The position numbers and the translations under genes were made by a program. Below the pieces are notes generated by a model. It saw only the letters and a program-made list of their open reading frames with translations. It was not told the origin of the DNA and did not search any database. From contig JAHFDP010000024.1 in the NCBI GenBank assembly GCA_023248955.1, positions 1-50,338 of the forward strand: DNA of 50,338 nucleotides. Reading direction: 5' to 3'. Source of the DNA: Deltaproteobacteria bacterium (lineage in GTDB: Bacteria > Myxococcota > Myxococcia > Myxococcales > JAHFDP01). Of the stretch, positions 1 through 9,925 are shown piece by piece (position 1 is the stretch's first letter; each line of letters opens with the position of its first letter).

Positions 1-530
1 CCCTCCGCACAAACCAGGAGGTCCGAATGACAAAGGCCGTCGCGACACGCCTCATCGACAGCGCAGTCTTGGACAATCTGGCAACGAACCTCGCCGCAAA
101 GCTCGGGGCCAGGCCTGCAAACTTGGTCGGGAGGACACGTGACGCCGGGGCAGGGATCGGCGCCCACGATGCAGATTCCCTTGGAGCAACTCTCGTTGTG
201 ACCACACGGCAAATCGAACGTGCACGCCACTGGCATGCACTCACCAACGCGGCAAACGGTCCCCAAAGCGCAACGCCTTCCGGCGCAGGGATCGGCGACT
301 GTACAGAACGCGTTGGCGCAACCTTCGCCCGGCTGGCAGTCATCAGCAATGGCGCAAACTTCGGTGGTGCATTGGCCCTCACGGCAGACACCGCCGGGGC
401 ATTCGCGCGAGTGGGAGCAGAGGGGCCTATCGGCGCCGGGGGAGGTGGCCTGCTTAGCCGGGCACGCCATGAGCGCTAGCGCTAGAAAAAAAAGCGCGGG
501 TCGCCGGAAGTATGATGGGTTGGATCTCAC
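1..530 (-). CDS. Cys-rich lipoprotein, partial (C-terminus beyond window start)
   Basis: The minus-strand frame is open from a GTG at 530-528 to the window edge, about 176 codons with no stop. The N-terminus reads MRSNPSYFRRPALFFLALAL then MAC: a positively charged start, a hydrophobic stretch and a lipobox (LMAC) at residues 20-23, so a lipid-anchored exported protein is expected. The mature part holds about 25 cysteines spaced every 4-8 residues (for example CPGGVCREGQC and CPGVTCPPDQVC), the pattern of disulfide-rich extracellular modules common in myxobacterial surface proteins. A later ATG at 470 would remove the signal peptide, so I prefer the GTG. Function unknown. The Cys spacing and lipobox are seen directly; surface location is inferred. 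Confidence 0.75.
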   Translation of the reverse strand, partial: MRSNPSYFRRPALFFLALALMACPAKQATSPGADRPLCSHSRECPGGVCREGQCTTEVCAIADDCQPGEGCANAFCTVADPCAGRRCALGTVCRVGECMPVACTFDLPCGHNESCSKGICIVGADPCPGVTCPPDQVCRPGPELCGEVRCQIVQDCAVDEACRDGLCHSDLLVCAE

Positions 531-551
531 CTTAGTCAACGTACCATCACA

Positions 552-1070
552 TTGACTGTAGGTACGACGTGCGTGGTGGAAACAGTCGAATCGGCAGTGG
601 ATATCGGGCTAATTCCGTCAACGGCCGACGAACTTTTTCTTCAACCTGAACGTCACGGCCAAGTCACCATTCTTTTCGACAAGGCGGGCCGCGCCAAGGC
701 GCCACCCGGGGACGCGGAAGCACACCGACTCCGTCTATGCGAGGAGCTTCACCACCACGTCATGAAATGGCGTCTCTACGAAGGCTACTTCCGTAAGGAG
801 ATTGCGCGCGGACGAGGCGTCGACGCGTTCCGGATGTACCAATCAATGAGCGTTCGGCCGTTGCTTGCGGTCCTGGGCATGGCCTACCGACCCGCACGCT
901 GGGATTTCGAACTCCGTTACATCCACGAAGAATTTCCACCGCAGATCGCTGAAGCGGTTTTGCGTCTCTGCTACGTCGCGAGTCCGGAGGAGCTCGAGGG
1001 CAAGCATGCCGAGGCGACCGTTCTTTTTGAGCGGACGATCGCTAGGATAGTTTGTGTGTCACTTAGTTAG
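552..1070 (+). CDS. Hypothetical protein, resembles C-terminal part of nucleotidyltransferases
   Basis: 172 codons from a TTG start, with no good ribosome-binding site. The middle (around residues 38-110: ILFDKAGR, then a helical stretch with KWRLYEGYFRKEIARG and VRPLLAVLG) resembles the C-terminal helical half of aminoglycoside-type or MNT-type nucleotidyltransferases, where a '.VLFD..G.' strand is followed by a helix bundle. The N-terminal catalytic GS...D.D motif of that superfamily is not visible in this frame, and the frame closes shortly upstream (stop at 513-515). It may therefore be a truncated gene. It lies in accessory DNA next to the tRNA-Phe element. The family assignment is weak, by eye only. 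Confidence 0.4.
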   Translation: MTVGTTCVVETVESAVDIGLIPSTADELFLQPERHGQVTILFDKAGRAKAPPGDAEAHRLRLCEELHHHVMKWRLYEGYFRKEIARGRGVDAFRMYQSMSVRPLLAVLGMAYRPARWDFELRYIHEEFPPQIAEAVLRLCYVASPEELEGKHAEATVLFERTIARIVCVSLS

Positions 1071-1127
1071 GCATGCTGCGTGCGAATGGCTATCGACTTT
1101 TTTGTGACGACATAATAAATACTGTTT

Positions 1128-1460
1128 ATGTCCAGAGGACCGACCGAAGAAGTCCGCATGTACCAGCTCAAGCTCGCCCTCCGACCCGCAGCTATCGTCG
1201 AAGCTGAAGCAAAGACCGAAGGCCGCGCCATTTCGCACGTGCTGCGCCGCGTGGTCGAAGACTACGCCTCGATGTATGGCCTTTCGCGTTCGCAATTCGA
1301 AGCGCTGGAGGCTGATCGAAAAGCGCTTGGCCTCGACAAGCAAGGCTACTTCAAGGAACTGCTCGACCACCGTTACCGCGTCGTTCTTGCGAGTGGTGCC
1401 GGTGCTCCCGGACCAGCCGTGCCGCAGCTACCGGCGGCGGCGGTCTCCCGCAAGAGATAG
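1128..1460 (+). CDS. Small hypothetical protein, possible ribbon-helix-helix-like N-terminus
   Basis: 110 codons from ATG 1128; a second ATG at 1158 (MYQLKLALRP) is an equally good start. The N-terminal part has a short strand (YQLKLALRP) followed by two predicted helices (AIVEAEAKTEGRAISHVLRR, then VVEDYASMYG), a layout seen in small ribbon-helix-helix DNA-binding proteins. The rest (LSRSQFEALEADRKALGLDKQGYF) is helical, and the tail is Pro/Ala rich. The AT-rich stretch before the start (1108-1127) could hold a promoter. It sits just outside the left repeat of the tRNA-Phe element. I do not recognise a family with certainty; a regulator role is only suggested. Confidence 0.45.
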   Translation: MSRGPTEEVRMYQLKLALRPAAIVEAEAKTEGRAISHVLRRVVEDYASMYGLSRSQFEALEADRKALGLDKQGYFKELLDHRYRVVLASGAGAPGPAVPQLPAAAVSRKR

Positions 1461-1908
1461 AACAGCCATGGCCCCTTGTGCCGACCTCGGATAACGTCGG
1501 TTGCGAATTTTGGTGCCCAGGGGCGGAATCGAACCACCGACACGAGGATTTTCAGAAGTCTTCAGAAGGCTCGCAAGTATGCGTAATTCAAAGATTTCAA
1601 TGGCTTAGCCACGGCGTCTTGCGTCACAAAACGTCGATTTTTGGCCCCAAACGGCACGCCGTGGCACCAAAAAACTACGCAATCACCAACTCGCGGGCTT
1701 GGTGATGAATCCCTTCGTCCCGTTAAGAATGGGCTCGAACTGCGATGCGGCCAGGTCGGCCGGCGGGATGCGCCTAAGAAAAAACGCAACCCTGCGAAGC
1801 GGCGGTGAGCACGGGCTGGATGGGCAAAGAATGCCAACAGGCTTTTTCAGCTCCTGGCTAACGATGCGTATGGGTTCACAGATGTCGGTTGTCGTTCTTT
1901 CGCACCGG
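1461..1908. other. Gene-poor stretch containing the distal att repeat
   Basis: No convincing coding region is present in these 448 bp on either strand. The open frames here lack recognisable motifs or start signals. The only feature I can support is the 47-bp copy of the tRNA-Phe 3' end at 1509-1555. The remainder (1556-1908) is probably the decayed end of the integrated element. Confidence 0.55.
1509..1555. repeat. Distal attachment repeat (copy of tRNA-Phe 3' end)
   Basis: 47 bp identical to 3337-3383, beginning TTTGGTGCCCAGGGGCGG and ending ATTTTCAG. It contains the tRNA-Phe 3' acceptor strand, T arm, variable loop and anticodon-stem end but nothing beyond, so it cannot fold as a whole tRNA. 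The flanking bases differ (T versus C before, A versus T after), which fixes the repeat limits. Confidence 0.85.
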
Positions 1909-2139
1909 CTAAAGACGCTTCTTGAATTCTTCGATGCTCAGCCCAAAGGCCGTGCACAAACCGCGTATGTAAGCGTCACCGATTTCTGTTTTCAATCCGT
2001 TGTGGGCCGGAATCGGATACGTTTTTCCATCGGGGCCAATAGCCTTCCAGTGGGAGCTTCCTTTCTTCGGCCTCTGGACTTCGCTTCCAGGGACAGACTC
2101 CTTCAACGCACGCGCGATTGCCTTCAGCCGAGCTGGCAT
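1909..2139 (-). CDS. hicA: HicA-family toxin (mRNA interferase)
   Basis: 76 residues. The central signature KKGSSHWKAIGPDGKTYPIPAH matches the HicA double-stranded-RNA-binding fold, with the conserved glycine-serine-histidine (His30 here, the catalytic position in known HicA proteins), followed by ....IP.H...EI and a C-terminal helix (LCTAFGLSIEEFKKRL). HicA toxins cleave mRNA at the ribosome and are held inactive by HicB. It lies 7 bp downstream of the HicB-like gene on the same strand, so the two form one operon in antitoxin-toxin order (the reverse order is also common). It looks complete. It is likely the cargo that kept the tRNA-Phe element in place. Confidence 0.75.
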   Translation of the reverse strand: MPARLKAIARALKESVPGSEVQRPKKGSSHWKAIGPDGKTYPIPAHNGLKTEIGDAYIRGLCTAFGLSIEEFKKRL

Positions 2140-2146
2140 ATTTTAT

Positions 2147-2575
2147 TTAGGTTAGATGCAGCGCTGAAGAGGCCATAGCCAACGGCGTCTCCGTTTTTTT
2201 AAGTCGAGCACGCTTCTGTTTTCCGTCCGAGACATTCACTCGAAAAACAACCTGAGCGATTAAACCATGAGGATTTCTCGACAACGCCGTCTTGAGATCT
2301 TCAACTTTTCCGCAAGCAGGACTGCGCATCATCTTCCACATCTGGTCCCAATATTTACGTGGCGCCCTTCTGTCCATGGGGTCTCGACCACAGCGAATAT
2401 CATCGCTCAACACCATGCTGGCCGCTTCGCTCAACATCTTTAGCGCGTGCTCTACTGAGTCGCCCTGGGTAACCACATCCAGGTCAAGGCAATGAGCAAC
2501 CCACTGTCCCGGCAAATCCTCTGCAGGAAAAACGGTGTTCCAGCACTGAAAAACACGACTCGCTGGTGCCTTCAT
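2147..2575 (-). CDS. hicB: HicB-family antitoxin
   Basis: 142 residues. The N-terminal half has the HicB partial RNase-H fold signature: a strand with LPGQWVAHCLDLDVVTQG, then a helix with HALKMLSEAASMVL. This is the usual 'W.A.c.dlp.v.T.Gds.eeAl..l.ea' pattern. The C-terminal half (about 60-142) is longer than the DNA-binding tail of classical HicB and I see no clear helix-turn-helix or ribbon-helix-helix in it. HicB proteins bind HicA and repress their own operon. The start ATG at 2575 is preceded by a weak GGGAGCG. It is transcribed with hicA, 7 bp apart. Confidence 0.7.
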   Translation of the reverse strand: MKAPASRVFQCWNTVFPAEDLPGQWVAHCLDLDVVTQGDSVEHALKMLSEAASMVLSDDIRCGRDPMDRRAPRKYWDQMWKMMRSPACGKVEDLKTALSRNPHGLIAQVVFRVNVSDGKQKRARLKKTETPLAMASSALHLT

Positions 2576-2641
2576 TCTTGGCGCTCCCGGTACGACGAGG
2601 ACCTCGCATAGGCCAACCTAAACGTCGTAGCTTGAGAGTAA

Positions 2642-3414
<773 letters not shown>

Positions 3415-3564
3415 ACGAACCGCGAGATATGCCGCGCCGAGGCGCCTCGGTCAAGTGCCATCCAAATCGCATTGCTATCGTTCGCCGTCGAACTTCGACG
3501 CATTTGACCGATTGGCGTCTTGCCGCGCCCCGATTACGCCAGCAGACTCACTCGGAGGTCTTCG

Positions 3565-4542
3565 TTGCATCGTCCTTTTTCCTGCCTCGTCGTCGCGCTG
3601 TTCGCCTGCGAATCCGCGCTCCCACCGATCGCTTCTCGCGCCGCACCGATCGTCAACGGCGATCCCGACAGCGGCGATCCAGCGGTCGTGGCCATCGTCT
3701 TCCCTCGCGCCACGGGTCACGCGCTCTGCTCGGGGACGCTCATCGGAACGCAAACGGTACTCACGGCCGGCCACTGCACCGCCGATCCCATCATCAATCC
3801 TCAAAGCCAAAAACTCTGCACGGCGAAATGCAAGCCCGAGGATTTCTCGATCGTCGTGGCCTTCGGCGCCAATCTCGACGAAGCGCTCGCGAAACACTCT
3901 TGGGTACGCGCCGACGATTATCAGCACGATCCGGGATTCCGGTACGATCCCGCGCACCCCCGCGACGCGCATCCCGAGTACGACGTTGGTCTCATCCACC
4001 TCGCCTCGAACAAATTCCAAAACGGCGATGCGCTACCTGCTCGCGCTCCGCTGGGGCTTCCTTCATCGCTCGCCGACGCCCGCCTCGTTGGGTACGGCAT
4101 CACCAGTGGCTTTCTGAGGGACGACGGCGTCAAACATCAGGTCGCGCGACCAGGTATCAGCATCTCCGGCAACACCTTGGATTGGCTCACCGAGATGCGC
4201 GACCTCGCGAACAGTTGTGGTGGCGATTCCGGCGGACCAGTCTTCGTCAAAGCGAATGGTGCGGAGTACCTCACGGGCGTGATCTCGGGTGGCGATGGCC
4301 CCTGCCTCTTTTCGGGAGTCGCGGCCCGCGTCGACCCGAGCTACGACTTCATTCGGGCCTTCCTCGTCTACTACGGCGATTCCTTAGCACCCGCGCCCGT
4401 TCCGCTTCCGCCGCAAACACCGGCGAACGGCGATCCGAGCGGGCTTCCGGGAGACGGTGGCTGCACCAGCGACGCCGACTGCATGCTCGGCATGTCCTGC
4501 GACACAGCGCAGACGCCGCCCGTTTGTGTGCCGGGTCCGTGA
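3565..4542 (+). CDS. Secreted trypsin-like serine protease (S1 family), predicted lipoprotein
   Basis: The chymotrypsin/trypsin fold is clear. The mature start is IVNGDPDSGD, the catalytic His is in TAGHC, the catalytic Asp in DVGLIHL, and the nucleophile Ser in CGGDSGGP, with paired cysteines. I chose TTG 3565 because a strong GGAGG (3554-3558) lies 6 bp upstream and the resulting start (MHRPFSCLVVALFACES) is a signal peptide ending in a lipobox-like LFAC. The frame is open further upstream without a better start. After the protease domain there is a Pro-rich linker and a short Cys-rich tail (GGCTSDADCMLGMSC), a surface-protein pattern shared with myxobacterial proteases. It probably acts at the cell surface or in the medium; substrate unknown. 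Confidence 0.85.
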   Translation: MHRPFSCLVVALFACESALPPIASRAAPIVNGDPDSGDPAVVAIVFPRATGHALCSGTLIGTQTVLTAGHCTADPIINPQSQKLCTAKCKPEDFSIVVAFGANLDEALAKHSWVRADDYQHDPGFRYDPAHPRDAHPEYDVGLIHLASNKFQNGDALPARAPLGLPSSLADARLVGYGITSGFLRDDGVKHQVARPGISISGNTLDWLTEMRDLANSCGGDSGGPVFVKANGAEYLTGVISGGDGPCLFSGVAARVDPSYDFIRAFLVYYGDSLAPAPVPLPPQTPANGDPSGLPGDGGCTSDADCMLGMSCDTAQTPPVCVPGP

Positions 4543-4676
4543 TTTTTACTAAATTGTTCCGTCCGCGCCTTCGGTTAACTCATAGCCGAGGTAGATCTTG
4601 CGCTGTTTGGCGACCCGACCGTCCGAGGAGGACGCCGCTCTTTCAACTGCCGAAATTTGGTAGGCTTCGGCGCGCG

Positions 4677-5318
4677 ATGACAGCAGTTACCACGGGCTCG
4701 TCCGCGGTAGCACGAACGTTGCTCGTCGTGCTGCTCGCGATCGCATGTGAGAAGAAAACACCGGCACCAACGGGCGTGGAGCCTAGAACAACGACGAGGA
4801 CTGAGAACGTGTTGCCATCGGAGGAACTTGGAGGCGCAGTCGATCGAATCCGCTCAGAACGTGGCCTCGCGCGCTTGAGCAGAGATCACGAGTTGGACCG
4901 GCTCGCCGCGAGCTACGCAAGTCAGCTGGCTGGAAGACGTGACGACGTCCAGCGGTTCGCGGAACAAGTGCACGGCGTGCTCGGTCCTCACGCGGTGGCG
5001 GCCGTGGATACGATCGATCTACGAGATGCTACGGAGCTGTCCCAGCTCCAGGGCATCGGGATGGATCATTGGGAACTCTACGGCGCGGGTGCAGCTCCAC
5101 GCGCTATTGGAGGGATGGTTGCAGCGATCGTGTATGCAAAACGCAACGCCTGGAGTGGAACCCGCGAGCAGAGAAGAAAGCTGCGGGATGGGATTGCTTC
5201 CTTTCACGAAGCCTTCAAGCGGCTCTACGGAGACGATGCGGATCCCGCGACGGGGCTCTACTGCCTCTGCCACGGCGGCGCCGTGTTCGTTCCGAGCGAT
5301 GGCGGGTGCGTGCTGTAG
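4677..5318 (+). CDS. Lipoprotein with CAP/SCP-like N-terminal region
   Basis: 213 codons from ATG 4677. The N-terminus (MTAVTTGSSAVARTLLVVLL, then AIACEKK) is a lipoprotein signal with lipobox AIAC at about residues 22-25. Residues about 50-85 (LGGAVDRIRSERGLARLSRDH, then ELDRLAASYA) resemble the first helix of CAP/SCP-family proteins (N..R...gl..L..d..L...A...A). The typical later H..H motifs of CAP proteins are not seen, so the match may be partial or coincidental. The C-terminal third has cysteines (LYCLCHGG, GGCVL). No function can be assigned. A 134-bp gap separates it from the protease gene. Confidence 0.6.
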   Translation: MTAVTTGSSAVARTLLVVLLAIACEKKTPAPTGVEPRTTTRTENVLPSEELGGAVDRIRSERGLARLSRDHELDRLAASYASQLAGRRDDVQRFAEQVHGVLGPHAVAAVDTIDLRDATELSQLQGIGMDHWELYGAGAAPRAIGGMVAAIVYAKRNAWSGTREQRRKLRDGIASFHEAFKRLYGDDADPATGLYCLCHGGAVFVPSDGGCVL

Positions 5319-5373
5319 GGCACTTCCAACAGCTTGCTCCTGTCGCTGGCAATGCGCTATTCCGCTCCTCCAC

Positions 5374-5455
5374 GCGAGCGTGGCGGAACTGGTATACGCG
5401 CCGGACTTAGAATCCGGTGGGGAAACCCTTGGGGGTTCGAGTCCCTCCGCTCGCA
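5374..5455 (+). tRNA. tRNA-Leu(UAG)
   Basis: 82 nt: acceptor GCGAGCG pairing with CGCTCGC, discriminator A, and no encoded CCA. The anticodon arm is CCGGACTTAGAATCCGG with anticodon TAG, read as leucine (CUN codons). There is a long class II variable arm (TGGGGAAACCCTT) and a T arm GGGGGTTCGAGTCCCTC. It stands 35 bp upstream of tig, and a tRNA-Leu in front of tig is a familiar arrangement in several bacteria. Confidence 0.95.
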
Positions 5456-5490
5456 TGAATAGATTCCACTAAGTATCTGGAGCGCACGCC

Positions 5491-6768
5491 ATGACGCAAT
5501 CCCGCCTCGAAGACCTTTCGCCCGTCGTCAAAAAGATCAACGTCGAAGTCGATCCCGAAACCGTGCAGATCGCGCTGGACGCGGCCTACACAAGGCTATC
5601 GAGAACGGTGAAGCTCAAGGGCTTTCGTCCAGGCCACGCGCCGCGTCGACTCGTCGAGCAATATTTCAAAGGTCAGGTCGAGGGCGATGTGGCCAAGAAG
5701 CTCGTCGAAACCACCATCGGCGACGCGCTAACGAAGCATGCCGTGGCGCCGCTGGATGTGCGCGTCACCGAGCAGGACGAAGTGCTCGTCGGTAAGTCTT
5801 TTAAGTATACGGCGCGCGCCGAGGTTCGGCCCAAGGTCGCCATCAAGGACTACCGCGGGCTGGAAGTGACGGCCGAGAAGGTTGATGTTTTATCAAGCGC
5901 AGTGGATGAAGAGTTGGAGCGCATGCGGCAGACGTTGGCGCAGGTGGCGCCCATCGAAGGACGCGATGTGGCGCAGGCCGGCGACATCGCCATGGTGGAC
6001 TACGTGCTCACCGTCGACGGCGCGCCAATCAAGGGCGCCACGAGTGAAGGCGCGGGCATTCGTGTGGAACCGGGCAGCTTTCTCGAGGGGCGCTGCGAGG
6101 CGCTGGTCGGGACCCGCATCGGCGAGACGCGCAACGTGGAGACGGGATTCGCGGCGGATTACCGCGTGGCGGATCTGCGCGGCAAGACTGGTGTGTTCGC
6201 GGTAACGCTTCGCGGATTGAAGCGGCGCGACGTGCCCGTGATGGACGATGAGTTTGCGAAGGACGTCGGCGTGCCGACGCTGGCTGACCTGCGCGCGAAG
6301 GTCGAAAAAGATCTGCGCACCGAAGCGCAGCGCAAGAATGATCTGGCCTTGCGCGACGCGCTTTTCCGCGCGCTGCTGGCGAAAAATCCGGTCGAGGCCC
6401 CCCCCGCGCTGGTGGAGCGCAACGTGGACGCCATGCTGGAAGGCATGCTGCAAAGCTTCGCCCGACGCGGCGTCGATCCGCGGCAACTCGGGCTCGACTT
6501 CGAGCGGATGCGCGGCGAGATGCGCGAGCGGGCCACGCTGGAAGTGCAAGGCGCACTGCTGCTGGATGCGATTTGCGAAGTGGAGAAGATTGCGCCGTCT
6601 GACGCGGACGTGGAAACGGCGATCGAGAAGGCCGCGAGCGACGCAGGGCAGCCGGTGGCGAAGGTGCGCGCGCACTACCGTGAAGCCGCGGCGCTGATGC
6701 AGCTCAAGACGCGGCTCAAGCATGATCGGGCACTGGACGTCGTAAAGACCGCGGCGACGATTAAGTAG
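5491..6768 (+). CDS. tig: Trigger factor (ribosome-associated chaperone / peptidyl-prolyl isomerase)
   Basis: 425 residues, the usual family length. The N-terminal ribosome-binding domain carries the loop GFRPGHAPRRLVEQYF (about residues 44-60), equivalent to the G-F-R-x-G-x-x-P signature that docks on ribosomal protein L23. The central FKBP-like domain spans about 150-245 (GDIAMVDYVLTVDG, then GSFLEGRCEALVG), and the helical C-terminal domain with the substrate-binding arms follows. The start ATG is preceded by CTGGAGCG. It folds nascent chains in the cytosol. It heads the canonical tig-clpP-clpX cluster, here split by a mazEF-acetyltransferase insert. Confidence 0.96.
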   Translation: MTQSRLEDLSPVVKKINVEVDPETVQIALDAAYTRLSRTVKLKGFRPGHAPRRLVEQYFKGQVEGDVAKKLVETTIGDALTKHAVAPLDVRVTEQDEVLVGKSFKYTARAEVRPKVAIKDYRGLEVTAEKVDVLSSAVDEELERMRQTLAQVAPIEGRDVAQAGDIAMVDYVLTVDGAPIKGATSEGAGIRVEPGSFLEGRCEALVGTRIGETRNVETGFAADYRVADLRGKTGVFAVTLRGLKRRDVPVMDDEFAKDVGVPTLADLRAKVEKDLRTEAQRKNDLALRDALFRALLAKNPVEAPPALVERNVDAMLEGMLQSFARRGVDPRQLGLDFERMRGEMRERATLEVQGALLLDAICEVEKIAPSDADVETAIEKAASDAGQPVAKVRAHYREAAALMQLKTRLKHDRALDVVKTAATIK

Positions 6769-6794
6769 ACGCGCCGTTGCGTTGTTTTCGAAAA

Positions 6795-6811
6795 GTAATT
6801 ACAGTAATTAC
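6795..6811. promoter_or_regulatory. Twin palindromes GTAATTAC abutting mazE start (probable operator)
   Basis: Two copies of the perfect 8-bp palindrome GTAATTAC (6795-6802 and 6804-6811), separated by one base, end directly at the ATG of mazE (6812). MazE/AbrB-fold antitoxins repress their own promoter by binding short palindromes, so this is the likely autoregulatory site. No Shine-Dalgarno sequence fits between the repeats and the ATG, so a leaderless mRNA or translation from the upstream TTG 6782 is possible. Confidence 0.55.
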
Positions 6812-7069
6812 ATGCTAAAAAGCGCGGCTGCTTTACGCCTAAAAATCGTTCCGATCGGAAATTCACGAGGCGTGCGCCTGCCCAAGGCCATCCTCAGCAA
6901 ATACGCTTTCAAGGACTCTGTTGTCTTGGAAGCGCGCGAGGAGGGAATCCTCCTGCGCGGAACGAACGATCGTCGCTTGTCGTGGAACGAGACCTACCGC
7001 GAGATGGCTGCCGAACGTGAAGACTGGAGCGACTTCGAATCCATGGTCGCCGATGGACTCGACGAATGA
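6812..7069 (+). CDS. mazE: MazE-family antitoxin (AbrB/SpoVT fold)
   Basis: 85 residues from ATG 6812. The swapped-hairpin AbrB DNA-binding domain is evident: LKIVPIGNSRGVRLPKAILS, then YAFKDSVVLEAREEGILL, matching the MazE pattern '..k.GNS..vriPk.il...g'. The acidic, helical C-terminus (about 60-85, WNETYREMAAEREDWSDF) is the toxin-binding segment. It is upstream of and overlaps the MazF gene by 4 bp (ATGA), the standard antitoxin-toxin coupling. An alternative TTG start at 6782 would add ten residues encoded across the operator palindromes; I consider it less likely. Confidence 0.85.
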   Translation: MLKSAAALRLKIVPIGNSRGVRLPKAILSKYAFKDSVVLEAREEGILLRGTNDRRLSWNETYREMAAEREDWSDFESMVADGLDE

Positions 7070-7398
7070 TCGAGCGATACGGTATCTACCTCGCCGATCT
7101 CAATCCACCGCGTGGTGCCGAAATCGCTAAGACACGACCAGTCGTGGTCGTCAGCCAAAACGAGATGAATCGATTTCTCGACACGGTTGTCGTATGCCCG
7201 CTAACGACCAAGCTGCACGCTCGCTGGCGCAGCCGATTGCCATGCCGCATCAAGGGCCGTCTTGGCGAAATTGCCGTCGATCAGATCCGCGCCATCAGCA
7301 AGGTGCGGCTCAAGAAGCACATCGCCCGACTTGACGCGAAGGAAGCCGCAGAGCTTCGGCGACTCATTGGCGAGATGTACGCGGAGCCGGGTGTTTGA
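7066..7398 (+). CDS. mazF: MazF/PemK-family toxin (mRNA interferase)
   Basis: 110 residues. It has the MazF CcdB-like barrel signature: GIYLADLNPPRGAEIAKTRP, then VVVVSQNEMN and VVCPLTTK. The Arg of KTRPVVVVS and the Thr of CPLTT are at the catalytic positions known for MazF endoribonucleases. It looks intact. MazF cleaves single-stranded RNA at short motifs when its antitoxin is degraded. It is translationally coupled to the MazE gene. The pair is inserted between tig and clpP, interrupting an otherwise widely conserved order. Confidence 0.88.
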   Translation: MIERYGIYLADLNPPRGAEIAKTRPVVVVSQNEMNRFLDTVVVCPLTTKLHARWRSRLPCRIKGRLGEIAVDQIRAISKVRLKKHIARLDAKEAAELRRLIGEMYAEPGV

Positions 7399-7406
7399 CG
7401 ACGACG

Positions 7407-7988
7407 ATGCTTCCCGTGACTCTCGACCTCGCGACGCGAGCCGATCTTCCGCGCATCGTCGAGATCTCCAATCTGGCCGCGCTGCACACGTCCGCCAATT
7501 TCGCCACCGAGCCGGAACCGCTCGAGGAGTGGATTCAAAAATGGGAGCAGCATTCGCGCTTCCATCCATGGCTCGTGTGGCGCAGCGGAGGCAGCGTCGT
7601 TGGCTTCGCCAAAACATCGCCCCATCACACGCGCGGCGCCTACCATTGGACCGCCGATGCGGGCATCTACCTCGACCCGCGCTTTCACGGCCGCGGCATC
7701 GGCACCGCACTCTACGACGCGCTCATTTCGCTCGTGCGCACGCAAGGTTACGTCACATTGATCGCCGGCATCTCCGAGGGCAACGCAGCGAGCGAACGTC
7801 TCCACACAAAAGCGGGATTCATCCGGTGCGGCACTTACCATCGCGTTGGTTGGAAATTCGGCCGCTGGCACGACGTCAGTTACTGGGAATTGCCGTTGCG
7901 CGCTGGCGTAGAACCGGGTGAAATCCGATCGGTCGCCGAAGCGTGGCTAGCGCGGGCGAAAAGCTTTTCCCCCAACCACAAGCTATAG
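7407..7988 (+). CDS. GNAT acetyltransferase, phosphinothricin-acetyltransferase-like
   Basis: 193 residues. The GNAT acetyl-CoA loop is present as [20 protein letters not shown] (R-G-x-G-x-A type). The surrounding sequence ([38 protein letters not shown]) follows the Pat/YncA subfamily that acetylates phosphinothricin, methionine sulfone or related small amines. It starts 8 bp after the mazF stop (ATG 7407; an overlapping TTG at 7395 is possible), so it may be read from the mazEF transcript. Together with mazEF it looks like one accessory insert between tig and clpP. The true substrate is unknown. Confidence 0.85.
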   Translation: MLPVTLDLATRADLPRIVEISNLAALHTSANFATEPEPLEEWIQKWEQHSRFHPWLVWRSGGSVVGFAKTSPHHTRGAYHWTADAGIYLDPRFHGRGIGTALYDALISLVRTQGYVTLIAGISEGNAASERLHTKAGFIRCGTYHRVGWKFGRWHDVSYWELPLRAGVEPGEIRSVAEAWLARAKSFSPNHKL

Positions 7989-8022
7989 TGAATCCACAAC
8001 CCAACCTTGGACGGAGCCGACC

Positions 8023-8640
8023 GTGCCCTACATCCCGATGCCGTACGTCGTCGAGCAGACCCACCGCGGTGAGCGCTCTTACGACATCTACTCGCGTCTC
8101 CTCAAAGACCGCATCATCTTCCTCGGCACACCGGTGGACGACGACGTCTCCAACGTGATCATCGCGCAGATGCTCTTTCTCGAGAGCGAGGATCCCGACA
8201 AGGAGATCAGCCTCTACATCAACTCTCCCGGCGGATCGGTGACTGCTGGTCTCGCGATTTACGACACCATGCAATATGTCAAGCCGTCGGTGACCACGAT
8301 TTGCATGGGGCAAGCGGCCAGCATGGCGGCCATTCTCTTGGCTGCCGGCGCACCGGGCAAGCGCTACTCGCTACCGCACAGCCGAATCATGATTCACCAG
8401 CCGATGGGCGGCTTCCAAGGACAGGCCACGGACATCGACATTCAGGCCAAGGAAATTTTGCGCCTCAAGGCGAAGCTCAACGATATTTTAAAGAGCCACT
8501 GCAAGCAGTCGATCGAGCGCATCGAAAAGGATACCGACCGCGACTACTTCATGGGCGCCGGCGAGGCCAAGGAGTATGGCCTCATCGACGAGGTGTTCCT
8601 CCCCGGCACGCGCATTCGCCCGAGCACCAGCAAGACGTAA
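8023..8640 (+). CDS. clpP: ATP-dependent Clp protease proteolytic subunit
   Basis: 205 residues from GTG 8023. The catalytic triad is visible: Ser100 (MGQAASMAA), His125 ([10 protein letters not shown]) and Asp174 (TDRDYFMGA). The N-terminal segment and the [16 protein letters not shown] strand-helix are typical. ClpP forms a 14-subunit chamber that degrades proteins fed by ClpX or ClpA. It is 37 bp upstream of clpX on the same strand. The position with clpX downstream and tig upstream is the classic arrangement. Confidence 0.97.
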   Translation: MPYIPMPYVVEQTHRGERSYDIYSRLLKDRIIFLGTPVDDDVSNVIIAQMLFLESEDPDKEISLYINSPGGSVTAGLAIYDTMQYVKPSVTTICMGQAASMAAILLAAGAPGKRYSLPHSRIMIHQPMGGFQGQATDIDIQAKEILRLKAKLNDILKSHCKQSIERIEKDTDRDYFMGAGEAKEYGLIDEVFLPGTRIRPSTSKT

Positions 8641-8677
8641 GACTTTTTCCTGATTACTTTATCGACGAGGAGCATCC

Positions 8678-9922
<1,245 letters not shown>

Positions 9923-9925
9923 CGA

